DNA of 64,000 bases, from NCBI RefSeq assembly GCF_002003265.1, contig NZ_CP019687.1, forward strand, positions 4,221,501 to 4,285,500, given 5' to 3'. The DNA is from Paenibacillus larvae subsp. larvae (GTDB lineage Bacteria > Bacillota > Bacilli > Paenibacillales > NBRC-103111). Within the stretch, counting starts at the first letter, position 1. Each line of letters opens with the position of its first letter. Below are positions 30,015 to 38,446 of this stretch, piece after piece. The position numbers and the translations under genes were made by a program. Below the pieces are notes generated by a model. That model saw nothing but the letters and a program-made list of their open reading frames with translations, had not been told where the DNA came from and did not search any database.

Positions 30015-30200
30015 ATGCTAAAGAAATTATGGGATATTGCTGCCTTTTTAATCGTTATTGTTTCTCTTTTCTTAAGTTATTTCTCGAATAATTATACATT
30101 GAAAATAACAGTAAACTTAATAGGTTGTTTTATCTTGATTGTCCTAAGAATTATGCTTTACGTTTCAAATAAACGGAAAAAAAAAGATCCCCCATCTTGA
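30015..30200 (+). CDS. Small two-helix membrane protein, duplicate B
   Basis: 61 residues. ATG 30015 is 6 bases after GGAGGTGG. Same architecture and tail (NKRKKKDPPS) as duplicate A. DNA on both sides also matches: GGTTACCGTATCGCAGTTCT occurs before both genes (28853 and 29967), and GATCCCCCATCTTGATAGC plus GTGAAAAGCCCTCC follow both, so a ~350-bp unit was duplicated around the secreted-protein gene. Confidence 0.7.
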   Translation: MLKKLWDIAAFLIVIVSLFLSYFSNNYTLKITVNLIGCFILIVLRIMLYVSNKRKKKDPPS

Positions 30201-30404
30201 TAGCTTAATGAAAATTTCAGTGAAAAGCCCTCCTTGCTTTTTCCTTCGGATGTATATCCACAACCTTCCCCATCGTTACTCTTAAGAGAACAGGACAACG
30301 GCAACCCCAGCAGGTGACACTGTATTCGTTTTGCAAATCACCCCCTTATTCTTCTTTTTGCAGCCCCCTTTATCATCCTCCGGCAATAATCGTTTTCTCT
30401 TATG

Positions 30405-30446
30405 TTGCTACAACAAACTCCCTGAACTGGAGAACAGTCAGGGAGC
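30405..30446 (-). terminator. Terminator of the GHL10 gene
   Basis: On the minus strand CTCCCTGA ... TCAGGGAG with a 12-base loop, followed by TTTGTTG, about 30 bases after the stop at 30475. Confidence 0.6.
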
Positions 30447-30474
30447 TGATAGGGCGTCACATATGACGGCACAT

Positions 30475-32079
30475 TTACTTCAGCACAGATACCGCATTGC
30501 TCGGTGCACTTTCATTGTGGGTGCGGCTCAATGCCGTAATGACATACGTATAAGTCCCGCCCGGGAGGTTTTCAGTGTCTTTAAAACTGTAGGTGCCTTG
30601 TCTGGTTTTTCTTACTGTGCCGATCAGATTAACCGCATTTTCTATACTTCCCGGCTGATTACCGGCAAAGCGGTAGACGGCATAGTAAGAGGCGCCTGAG
30701 TTTTCACTGTCCTTCCAGGTAAGGTTTACAGCAGACTCCGCGTTCACGGCTGATATTAAAGCAGGGGAAGCGGGTGACTGCCGGTCAATCCAAGGCATGG
30801 CAGGTACAAGTGCAGGGTAACGGTAAGAATCCTGAATGAGACGGTCCCGGATGCCAAGCCGGTTGCTTTTCAGATCTTTGTAGCTGAAGAACACGCTTCC
30901 TTTCACTTGATTAAACCGTTCCGTATTGTACTTGATCTGGTTTGGTATTTCATCCGGATTGTTCCACGATGCCGTATCATTGGCAATCTTATAGGCGGCA
31001 TGGCCCGTATACAGATGAACATTTTTCCCTTGTGTTTGCTCGATCCACCAGTCGGTCACTTTGTTGTATTGGGCAGCGGAGAAATCAAAGCTCCAGTATA
31101 CCTGCGGAGCAATATAGTCGAGCCATTCTTCCTGCACCCATTTGCGTGTATCGGCAAACTGGGCCTCGTAACTGCTTAGCGCTCTTGTATCTGAACCGTT
31201 CGGGTCGGATGACTTGTTGCGCCATACCCCAAAGGGGCTGATGCCGAATTTGACATATGTTTTCGCCGATTTAATCTCATGGGACAAATCTTTTACCAAT
31301 TGATTCACATTGTCCCTGCGCCAATCCGCTTTGCTGCCGAACCCGTTTCCGTATGTACGGAATGCGGCATCATCGGGGAATTCTTCCCCGCTGACCGGGT
31401 AAGGATAGAAGTAATCGTCCAAATGAACAGAATCAATATCATAATTGCGGACAACTTCCAGCACGCTATTCGTTATGTATTGTTTCACTTCAGGCAGACC
31501 GGGGTTAAAGTAAAGCCTGCCCCCGTATGTAACAACCCAATCGGGATGCTGGCGTGCAGGATGATTCGCAGATAGCTTGTCCAGACTGGACTGGGTACTG
31601 ATCCGGTAAGGGTTAAACCAGGCATGGAATTCCAGATTACGCTTGTGTGCCTCTTCTACCATAAAGGCCAGAGGATCATATCCGGGTGATTTCCCTTGTG
31701 TACCAGTCAAATATTCCGACCAGGGTGCATATTCTGAAGGATAAAATGCATCGGCCATCGGTCTAACCTGTACAACAACCGCATTCATCCCCATCTGTTT
31801 CACGTCATCCAGAATTTGAATAAATTCTTGTTTCTGCTGTTCGGAAGGCAATCCTTTACGGGAAGGCCAATCAATATTCCATGCCGTAGAGATCCAGGCG
31901 GCTCTAAGCTGGCGTTTGGCATACTGCGTTTCCTGGACGGCTTTCGCCTGTTGTACGGCAGGTGCCTGCAGGGGCTGCTCCTGTGCGGTAGCATGGAACA
32001 TGCCGGGTACCAGAAGAATGGTTGCAATAATTAGAACCAGCATGGCGGCTGCACTTCCTGTTAGTTTTTTTCTTGTCAC
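30475..32079 (-). CDS. Secreted glycosyl-hydrolase-like 10 (GHL10/DUF187, YngK type) protein with C-terminal Fn3 domain
   Basis: 534 residues. N-terminal basic start and hydrophobic segment (AAMLVLIIATILLVPG) with a signal site near FHATA. GHL10 barrel ~residues 58-400: RAAWISTAWNIDWPSR, VVVQVRPMADAFYPSEYAPW, FHAWFNPYRIS, DSVHLDDYFYPYP, FGISPFGVWRN, and DYIAPQVYWSF. This is the YngK-like family, thought to cleave glycosidic bonds of cell-wall or other polysaccharides; the acidic residues in HLDDYFYP are candidate catalysts. Residues ~440-534 form a fibronectin type III domain (VNLTWKDSENSGASYYAVYR). Monocistronic. Confidence 0.88.
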   Translation of the reverse strand: MTRKKLTGSAAAMLVLIIATILLVPGMFHATAQEQPLQAPAVQQAKAVQETQYAKRQLRAAWISTAWNIDWPSRKGLPSEQQKQEFIQILDDVKQMGMNAVVVQVRPMADAFYPSEYAPWSEYLTGTQGKSPGYDPLAFMVEEAHKRNLEFHAWFNPYRISTQSSLDKLSANHPARQHPDWVVTYGGRLYFNPGLPEVKQYITNSVLEVVRNYDIDSVHLDDYFYPYPVSGEEFPDDAAFRTYGNGFGSKADWRRDNVNQLVKDLSHEIKSAKTYVKFGISPFGVWRNKSSDPNGSDTRALSSYEAQFADTRKWVQEEWLDYIAPQVYWSFDFSAAQYNKVTDWWIEQTQGKNVHLYTGHAAYKIANDTASWNNPDEIPNQIKYNTERFNQVKGSVFFSYKDLKSNRLGIRDRLIQDSYRYPALVPAMPWIDRQSPASPALISAVNAESAVNLTWKDSENSGASYYAVYRFAGNQPGSIENAVNLIGTVRKTRQGTYSFKDTENLPGGTYTYVITALSRTHNESAPSNAVSVLK

Positions 32080-32252
32080 AATTTCTAGCTCCTCCTATTT
32101 AAAGTATCGGGAAACAGTAGACTCACTGCAAGTCTATTCTACTTGTAAAACTCCCTGGTACGCAATGAAAGATTTCCCACTTTAACTCTATGAAACAATG
32201 AGGCTTTCTATGATTAAAAGCAAGCAGCCGTTCACAAATCCTTATGGATTAC

Positions 32253-32268
32253 AGTGATTGTAATCACA
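32253..32268 (+). promoter_or_regulatory. FNR/ArcR-type operator upstream of hmp
   Basis: AGTGATTGTAATCACA is a near-perfect match to the Crp/Fnr half-site pattern TGTGA-N6-TCACA. It is nested in a second inverted repeat (GATTACA-N5-TGTAATC, 32247-32265). It lies 87 bases before the hmp start, fitting oxygen or nitric-oxide control. Which regulator binds is an inference. Confidence 0.55.
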
Positions 32269-32339
32269 AATGAGACTTGTATCATTGACTATGATCGGGG
32301 TAGAAGCTTTATCCATTTCTTATGAAAGAAGGAATTTGC

Positions 32340-33563
32340 ATGTTAAAACAAGCTACTATTGATATTATTAAATCTACAGTACCTGCGCTGGAAGTTCACG
32401 GGACAGACATAACCAAACTTTTTTATACCAGACTGTTCGAGACTCATCCGGAACTTCTGAATATCTTTAACCATGCCAACCAGAAGCAGGGCAAGCAGCA
32501 GACGGCTCTGGCCAACATGGTATTGGCAGCGGCGGTCCACATTGACAAGCTGGAGGCTATTATCCCGGCAGTGGTCCAGGTTGCACATAAACACCGCAGT
32601 CTTGGAGTTAAGCCGGAACATTATCCGGTCGTAGGCGAAAACCTGCTGCTGGCGATTAAGGAAGTGCTGGGGAATGCGGCTACGGATGAGATTTTGCATG
32701 CCTGGAAGGAAGCTTACGGAGTCATAGCCGACGCTTTTATCGGCATTGAAGCAGGAATGTACAAGGAAGCAGAAAACCGGAAAGGAGGATGGAAAGGGTT
32801 CAGACCTTTTATTGTGGCAAAAAAAGTGCCCGAAAGCGACGTCATCACCTCCTTCTATTTAAGGCCGGAAGACGGGAAAGAACTTGCCGGTTTTGAGCCG
32901 GGCCAGTATATCACAATCCGCTTAAATATTCCGGGCGAGAAGTATACGCTAAACCGCCAATACAGCTTATCCGACAGGCCGGGACTGGATTATTACCGCA
33001 TTTCGGTTAAAAAGGAAGCAGGGCGGGACGGAGAAGCGGAGGGGATTGTATCAGGCTATCTTCATGAGAACGTGGAGGAAGGTGATGTGCTTGACATAAG
33101 TGCTCCTGCAGGTGATTTTGTATTGGACCGGAGCAAACGTACCCCGGTAGTACTGATCAGTGGGGGAGTCGGATTGACCCCAACCATCAGCATGCTGAAT
33201 ACTATTGCGGAAGAAATGCCCGAGCGGGAGGTTACATTCATTCATGCTGCCATTCACGGAGGCACGCATGCTATGGCGGAGCATGTACGGCAAATGAAGG
33301 AACGTCTCCCCCATCTCCAATCTTATGTATGTTATGAAAGGCCGAGAGAAGAAGACCGCAAATGCGGTGCTTTTGACCGTGAAGGATTAATTGAAGCGGG
33401 CTGGCTGAGTGAGTTACTGTCCCATGCTGTCCGGCCGGATATTTATCTGTGCGGGCCTGCCCCGTTCATGGCATCTGTATACCGGGCATTAACCGGAATG
33501 AACGTGCCGCCGGCTCAGATTCATTATGAATATTTTGGCCCTTCAGCAGGTGTGCTGGCTTAA
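32340..33563 (+). CDS. hmp: Flavohaemoprotein (nitric oxide dioxygenase)
   Basis: 407 residues from ATG 32340 with GAAAGAAGGA 7-15 bases upstream; the in-frame ATG 32322 lacks a site. Globin domain ~1-140 includes the proximal-His region VVQVAHKHRSLGVKPEHYPVVGENLL. FAD domain ~150-260 includes the FAD motif NRQYSLSD (~residue 206). NAD domain ~265-400 includes VVLISGGVGLTPTISMLN and IYLCGPAPFM. It converts NO plus O2 to nitrate with NAD(P)H and protects the cell against host or denitrifier NO. Transcribed alone, with its own terminator. Confidence 0.97.
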   Translation: MLKQATIDIIKSTVPALEVHGTDITKLFYTRLFETHPELLNIFNHANQKQGKQQTALANMVLAAAVHIDKLEAIIPAVVQVAHKHRSLGVKPEHYPVVGENLLLAIKEVLGNAATDEILHAWKEAYGVIADAFIGIEAGMYKEAENRKGGWKGFRPFIVAKKVPESDVITSFYLRPEDGKELAGFEPGQYITIRLNIPGEKYTLNRQYSLSDRPGLDYYRISVKKEAGRDGEAEGIVSGYLHENVEEGDVLDISAPAGDFVLDRSKRTPVVLISGGVGLTPTISMLNTIAEEMPEREVTFIHAAIHGGTHAMAEHVRQMKERLPHLQSYVCYERPREEDRKCGAFDREGLIEAGWLSELLSHAVRPDIYLCGPAPFMASVYRALTGMNVPPAQIHYEYFGPSAGVLA

Positions 33564-33590
33564 TTCGGACTAAGAGAACATAAATCATAG

Positions 33591-33640
33591 AAACCGGGTG
33601 TTTCCTGCATTATACGATGCAGAAAACACCCGGTTTTTTG
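33591..33640 (+). terminator. Strong terminator after hmp
   Basis: Stem AACCGGGTGTTT-CTGCAT / ATGCAG-AAACACCCGGTT (one bulge), 6-base loop, then TTTTTTG. Confidence 0.93.
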
Positions 33641-33750
33641 CTTAAAAAAATCAACGGTTTTTATTTTGAAGCGGGGTAAGCTGAAAGGCCATTATTCAGG
33701 AAATATACGAAAAAACACTGCACTTTTTCCACTATTATTTGAGAGAACAT

Positions 33751-33783
33751 TATAAATATGCGAGAAAATCTATAAATACGGCA
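33751..33783 (+). promoter_or_regulatory. Direct repeats in the arcA promoter region
   Basis: TATAAATATGCGA (33751) and TATAAATACGGCA (33771) repeat with exact 20-base spacing, two helical turns, about 120-150 bases before arcA. They resemble AT-rich ARG boxes bound by ArgR/AhrC. The resemblance is modest. Confidence 0.35.
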
Positions 33784-33898
33784 ATAAATCGTGGAATATT
33801 TCACTTTTGAAATGTCAGCGTTTCCACTACAGAGGTTTCAGGGATTTATTATGATATACCTGTGACACAATAAGCCAGGTCCCGAAGGAGGTACACAA

Positions 33899-34336
33899 GT
33901 GAAACATCCCGTTCATGTCACTTCCGAGATTGGAGAGTTAGAAACGGTTTTATTAAAGCGTCCCGGTAAAGAAGTAGAAAATTTGACACCTGAGTTTTTG
34001 CCGCAGCTGCTGTTCGACGACATCCCGTATTTGCCCATTATTCAAAAGGAGCATGACTACTTTGCCCAGACATTGCGCAACCGGGGAGTAGAGGTTCTCT
34101 ATTTGGAAAAACTGGCGGCCGAGGCATTGGTTGATGAACAAATTCGTGAAGAGTTTGTGGATCAGATGCTGGCAGAAAGCCATGCCAGCGTAAATGGGGC
34201 GTATCAGACTTTAAAAGAATACCTGCTCTCTTTTTCCAATGAAGAGTTAATCCAAAAAATAATGGGAGGGGTGCTGAAAAAAGAAGCAGAGACCAGTAAG
34301 AAAATACATTTGTATGAACTTATGGAGGATCATTAG
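33899..34336 (+). pseudogene. arcA: Arginine deiminase ArcA, truncated by IS256-type element
   Basis: GTG 33899 is 6 bases after AAGGAGGT. The 145 residues present match the ArcA N-terminus: [38 protein letters not shown], then [22 protein letters not shown]. The protein is cut at the IS boundary, and the stop TAG is formed by the junction. Missing are ~265 residues with the catalytic Glu/His/Cys, so no arginine deiminase is made. The rest of the arc operon does not lie on the other side of the IS. Confidence 0.92.
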
Positions 34337-35724
34337 ATCAAGTCCAAATTTGTGTGTAAATTCCCTCAGCTAGACTGTGCTACATAATGCGAGTCACTTT
34401 GGCATCGGACTTTGGCCGATCCTTCCGCCATTCCATGTACTCGGTCATGTCGAGATATTTCTTGCCGGCTGCCCATTTTTCATCCTGTTCCATCAATAGA
34501 GCACCAATAAGACGAATCACGGATTCACGGTTTGGGAAGATGCGAATGACACGTTCCCGGCGTCTAACCTCTTCGTTGAGACGCTCAACGCTATTTGTCG
34601 TGCGCAGCCGTTTTCGGTAACGCTCTGGCAGCATTAAGACGGCGGTAGCATCGTCAAATCCGCTTTCCAGCACGCCCATCGCCTTACCCGCCTTATCTTC
34701 ATAAGCCGCTAAGGTCTGTTTTAATAAAAACCTTGCCGTTCCAGTATCAGGAGCATCTAGAATCGACCGTAGACGGCCATGGATCTCATCCTTCAAGGCT
34801 TTGGGTGAGGCTTCTAATACATTTCGCGTGAAGTGAGTCTGGCATCGCTGCCATGTTACCCCTTGCAGCTGCTGCCGTACCGCGCGTACAAGGCCGCCAT
34901 GATCGTCGGAGGTAATGAGATCCACACCTCGTAATCCACGTCCTTTTAGAGAGCTGAAAAACTCACTCCAGCTTGCTTCAGATTCTGTGTCACCCAGCAT
35001 CAGGCCAAGGACTTCACGATAGCCCTCGGTGTTTACACCAATGGCAATCATGATGCCTCGTGAGCGTACACGACCGTCTTCACGGACCTTGAGATACATC
35101 GCATCTACGAGAACAAACGGAAAGAGGCTGTCTGCCAGGCTTCGATTATTCCAAGCAGTTACGATGGGATCCAGCCGCTTACAAAGGTCTGAAACAGTGG
35201 ATTTAGAAAACTCGGTTCCGCAGAGTTCTTCGGTTACTTGCGAGACTTTACGCGTAGAGACGCCGTTTACGACCATTTCCATCATCGCTAAGATTAACGC
35301 TTGTTCACTTCTCTGGTAACGACTAAAGAGCTCTGTCGTGAACTTCCCACCACGGATGCGCGGAACACTTAGTGTAATGGTTCCCACCCGCGTATGCAGC
35401 CCATGTGGATACGATCCATTCCGGTACGCTTTTCGATTCTCTGTTCGTTCATAACGATCTGCTTCCACTTGTTCACTCACCTGTGCTTGTAAGACTTGGT
35501 TCAGTACAGACTCGAGCAGCTTGGCTACACCCGCATCCTGAGAATTTCCCAAAAATAGTTGATGCAAAAGCTGCGAATCTACGTTAATCTGGTATTGAGC
35601 CATTTCATAACACCTCGTATATTTAGAATTTTGTGTCCCAACATTATTCTAACTGAGGGCTATGAATATGGCTCCTTTCATTTTTTGGAACCTAGCTTTT
35701 TACACAATTATACGGACTCAACTC
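34336..35724 (-). mobile_element. IS256-family insertion sequence, copy 2, complete
   Basis: 1,389 bp, opposite orientation to copy 1 and with the same ends. Unlike copy 1 it has no target duplication: the left flank ends ...GATCATTA and the right flank begins ATTGTTTG. It therefore sits on a deletion or recombination junction between arcA and the radical-SAM cluster. Confidence 0.93.
34380..35603 (-). CDS. IS256-family transposase, copy 2
   Basis: 407 residues, identical in protein sequence to the copy at 10025-11248, with all catalytic motifs (VDAMYLKV, TSDDHGG, SVERLNEEVRRRE). Full length, probably active. Confidence 0.95.
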   Translation of the reverse strand: MAQYQINVDSQLLHQLFLGNSQDAGVAKLLESVLNQVLQAQVSEQVEADRYERTENRKAYRNGSYPHGLHTRVGTITLSVPRIRGGKFTTELFSRYQRSEQALILAMMEMVVNGVSTRKVSQVTEELCGTEFSKSTVSDLCKRLDPIVTAWNNRSLADSLFPFVLVDAMYLKVREDGRVRSRGIMIAIGVNTEGYREVLGLMLGDTESEASWSEFFSSLKGRGLRGVDLITSDDHGGLVRAVRQQLQGVTWQRCQTHFTRNVLEASPKALKDEIHGRLRSILDAPDTGTARFLLKQTLAAYEDKAGKAMGVLESGFDDATAVLMLPERYRKRLRTTNSVERLNEEVRRRERVIRIFPNRESVIRLIGALLMEQDEKWAAGKKYLDMTEYMEWRKDRPKSDAKVTRIM

Positions 35725-35725
35725 A

Positions 35726-35794
35726 TTGTTTGAGGAGATTACCATTGATTATTATAAATCTATTTATGAAAAGGTAGGGGTTATTCTTGAGTAA
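35726..35794 (+). pseudogene. 3' tail of a gene cut by IS256 copy 2
   Basis: From the first bases after the IS, one frame reads LFEEITIDYYKSIYEKVGVILE then TAA 35792. The tail overlaps the start of the radical-SAM gene (TTGAGTAA), the normal arrangement of coupled operon genes. The lost gene was therefore the first member of this cluster; 22 residues do not reveal its family. Confidence 0.55.
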
Positions 35795-36884
35795 TTGCTA
35801 TTTCCGTCTATTTCCGGAATGTTTTTTAGTAGTGGGCAGGAAAAAATCAGTTGTATGCCATTTACTTGATGAAAATATGATTTGGCTGGATGAGGTTAAT
35901 ACCCAAAAGCTAAAGGACGCCGAGGCGAATCATCCGGTGAATGCTGAAGATCCGTTCTTTAGCGAACTGGAGTCCACGAATTTCGGTTTTTTTTCGGATC
36001 AAACCGTATTCATAGATAAGTTAAGGCCGATTAATAGTTTCAGCCAGAAAAAATTATGGCAGGATGCCCCCCGAATTAATATGGCTGTACTGCATGTGAC
36101 TAATGATTGCAATCTGGATTGCACTTTTTGCAAAAATTCATTTTGTCCGGTATGCAAACGGTTTGAGGAGAGGGATGAAGCAGAGTTGACCGTAGAACAG
36201 TGGAAACGCATTCTGACCGAATTGTCTCATTTTGGAACAAGCGCGGTGTTATTTACAGGAGGGGAGCCGACTCGTTATCCGTATATTCATGAACTGATCG
36301 ATTTCTCAATTGAACTCGGAATGGCAACAAACCTTCATACCAATGGCCTCGTTCCTTTGAAGCAGGTCCCTTCCGTGCTTGGGTTTCATATCACCGTGAC
36401 AAGTAAACGGAATCTTAACAAGATTATTCAAAATTACTGCAACATTAAAGATCGCGTCACTTTACTGGTGGACGATCACTTATTCAGTGACGTGAAGCAA
36501 ATAACGGGAAATCAGTGGAAAATCATGAGGACGACGCATAAGAAGCCTTCGATCGTGAAAGAACGGCTGGTCAAAACCAATATGAACAGCTTCTATGCCA
36601 GAAAACTATTTGATCCATGTTTAAACGGCAAGATAGCCGTTTCATATGTCGGAGACGTATATCCGTGCTTGGGAAGCCAAGCTCCGTTACTCAATTTAAA
36701 GAGAGATTCCGTTTCTCAAGCGGTTAAATTACTGGTACGGGATTTTTGGAGGCAGAATGTGGATTCGAGGGATCATGGGTTAAAGTGTCGGGAATGTGAA
36801 TTCAAGTATTCCTGCAGCGCCTGCAGATTTCTGGATACGGAAGAGAATTGCGCTTACAGCTTGGAGGAATCGGAATGGTTATAA
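35787..36884 (+). CDS. Radical SAM/SPASM peptide-modifying enzyme
   Basis: 365 residues from TTG 35787, with AGGTAGGGG 7 bases upstream. The N-terminal ~85 residues (YFRLFPECFLVVGRKKSVV) resemble the leader-binding front part of peptide maturases. The radical SAM core has CNLDCTFC (CxxxCxxC, ~residues 110-117), with extra Cys in SFCPVC, and FTGGEPTRYP (~residue 153). The C-terminus is a near-canonical SPASM cluster: C-x10-G-x4-C (DPCLNG ... GDVYPC), then C-x2-C-x5-C-x2-C (CRECEFKYSCSAC) and a last Cys in EENC. Such enzymes install thioether or other crosslinks in ribosomal peptides. The 3' end overlaps the ABC ATPase gene. Substrate peptide not found. Confidence 0.8.
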   Translation: MSNCYFRLFPECFLVVGRKKSVVCHLLDENMIWLDEVNTQKLKDAEANHPVNAEDPFFSELESTNFGFFSDQTVFIDKLRPINSFSQKKLWQDAPRINMAVLHVTNDCNLDCTFCKNSFCPVCKRFEERDEAELTVEQWKRILTELSHFGTSAVLFTGGEPTRYPYIHELIDFSIELGMATNLHTNGLVPLKQVPSVLGFHITVTSKRNLNKIIQNYCNIKDRVTLLVDDHLFSDVKQITGNQWKIMRTTHKKPSIVKERLVKTNMNSFYARKLFDPCLNGKIAVSYVGDVYPCLGSQAPLLNLKRDSVSQAVKLLVRDFWRQNVDSRDHGLKCRECEFKYSCSACRFLDTEENCAYSLEESEWL

Positions 36885-37792
36885 AGATATGCAGCGTCAG
36901 CAAAAATCTGGGCCATCGGAGTATTCTGAGCAATGTCAGCCTGGAAATTGACAAGGGGCAGATTTTTGCCCTGGTTGGTCCGAACGGGGCCGGGAAGACA
37001 ACGCTTGTCCGATTAATTATGAATCTGTATGAAGCGACGAGCGGGGAAATTTACGTAAATGGAATTAACGTTACCGACAGACGTTTTAATCAAGAGAAGA
37101 AAAAAATCGGCTTTCTCTTTGATCATATTGGTCTCTTCAAAGATTTGAACGCATGGGAAAACATAGAATTTTTCGATAGAATTTACCATCCGCACTCCAA
37201 GAAGGAGGAGCGCCGAAACAGGATCGAAAAGTTGCTGCAGGATTTCGACTTATACGAAAGAAAGGATAGCAAGATTACCTTCTTCTCCCGTGGAATGAGG
37301 CAAAGACTTGTTTTGGCCAGAGCATTGATTAATGATCCGAACATCATCATTTTGGACGAACCGTCCAGAGGATTGGACTTGGAAGGTCAAATTACTCTTC
37401 GAAATTTTTTATTGAATTGCAAAAACAATGGTTCGACAGTGCTTATTAACTCTCACGATTTGAGCGAGCTGCAGAAAGTATGCACACATATCGCCTTCAT
37501 TAAAGAAGGGAGGATTATCCGGTCCGGAACATATGACGAAATACGGGAGGCCCATGCACATCACAACTATTTGTTAAAAGGCAAGGATATTGCCGATCAG
37601 TTGGGAAGAGTAAACCCGGAAAGCGGCATCAGTTGGATTTTCAAAAATGAGCGGGAGGCTGTTGTGACAGTCAGCCATTCGGGAATAGATATTCTGGATT
37701 GGTTGAGCAGCAACCGTATCCGGTATGAGGAATTTAAAAAAGCAAGCGATGATTTAGAAGAATTATATCAGGAAATCATCAATAAAACCTAA
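36875..37792 (+). CDS. ABC transporter ATP-binding protein
   Basis: 305 residues from ATG 36875, 7 bases after GGAGG. The upstream in-frame start at 36848 lies inside the previous gene. Walker A GPNGAGKTT (~residue 36), signature FSRGMRQRL (~residue 135), Walker B IIILDEPSRGLDLEG, and the switch His in INSHDLSEL. A C-terminal extension of ~90 residues follows, as in bacteriocin or antibiotic self-protection exporters. It pairs with the two membrane proteins downstream and probably exports the modified peptide or gives immunity. Confidence 0.9.
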   Translation: MVIKICSVSKNLGHRSILSNVSLEIDKGQIFALVGPNGAGKTTLVRLIMNLYEATSGEIYVNGINVTDRRFNQEKKKIGFLFDHIGLFKDLNAWENIEFFDRIYHPHSKKEERRNRIEKLLQDFDLYERKDSKITFFSRGMRQRLVLARALINDPNIIILDEPSRGLDLEGQITLRNFLLNCKNNGSTVLINSHDLSELQKVCTHIAFIKEGRIIRSGTYDEIREAHAHHNYLLKGKDIADQLGRVNPESGISWIFKNEREAVVTVSHSGIDILDWLSSNRIRYEEFKKASDDLEELYQEIINKT

Positions 37793-37806
37793 GACCCGGA
37801 GACGAT

Positions 37807-38442
37807 ATGAATAAGTCGGGGGTTGTATATTGGAGGGAATTAAAACGGCAGAAACATCTGTGTATAGTAACGTCGTTGCAGTTCTTGCTTACGACATTGT
37901 TACTGGTTTGGAGAATGGAGGACTTTACAACATTCACTTATTTTTTATATATTCCCTTTCTTTTTTCCGTTGTTACGCAAAATGATATTTATTTTTACGA
38001 TTTAACGACATCTATAGAGACTTTACTGGCAACACCGCTTGACGCAGCTCAAATTCTTAAGGAAAAAGGACTATTTATTGTTATTAAATCGGTGATTCTG
38101 GGAGTGGCCATGTTTCCGGTCTATCTTATTATCTTGTACGTTAACGGTTACAAACCCAATATTCTCATATGGAATGAAGCTCTGCTCCTCCTCCTGTGCT
38201 TTTTATTACAATACTCGTTAAGTTTACTTGTCGGGACAGTGACTTGGCTATACGGGAAAAAGTCCAGACTAGGCATTATTATTGGCCAGGGGCTGCTTTT
38301 AAATGGATTAACCGCAATCAGCTCATGGGATATCAAGGGTAGCGGAACGGTTATGGTTATCTCTATAGTTGCCGCGTATGGAGTTTCCAGGGTTCTGATC
38401 AAACGGCTGCGAACCGAAAATATGATAATGAGGTGTTTATAA
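37807..38442 (+). CDS. ABC transporter membrane subunit (first of two)
   Basis: 211 residues, about six membrane helices (SLQFLLTTLLLVW; FLYIPFLFSVV; IVIKSVILGVAMFPVYLIIL; ALLLLLCFLLQYSLSLLVG). Starts 14 bases after the ATPase stop. No known motif; assignment from topology and operon position next to the ATPase. Confidence 0.7.
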   Translation: MNKSGVVYWRELKRQKHLCIVTSLQFLLTTLLLVWRMEDFTTFTYFLYIPFLFSVVTQNDIYFYDLTTSIETLLATPLDAAQILKEKGLFIVIKSVILGVAMFPVYLIILYVNGYKPNILIWNEALLLLLCFLLQYSLSLLVGTVTWLYGKKSRLGIIIGQGLLLNGLTAISSWDIKGSGTVMVISIVAAYGVSRVLIKRLRTENMIMRCL

Positions 38443-38446
38443 TCTT

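Noticed and set aside
9904-35724. An inversion between the two oppositely oriented IS256 copies
   Set aside because: Copy 1 has matching target duplications and its host gene rejoins perfectly in frame, so its flanks have not been exchanged with copy 2.
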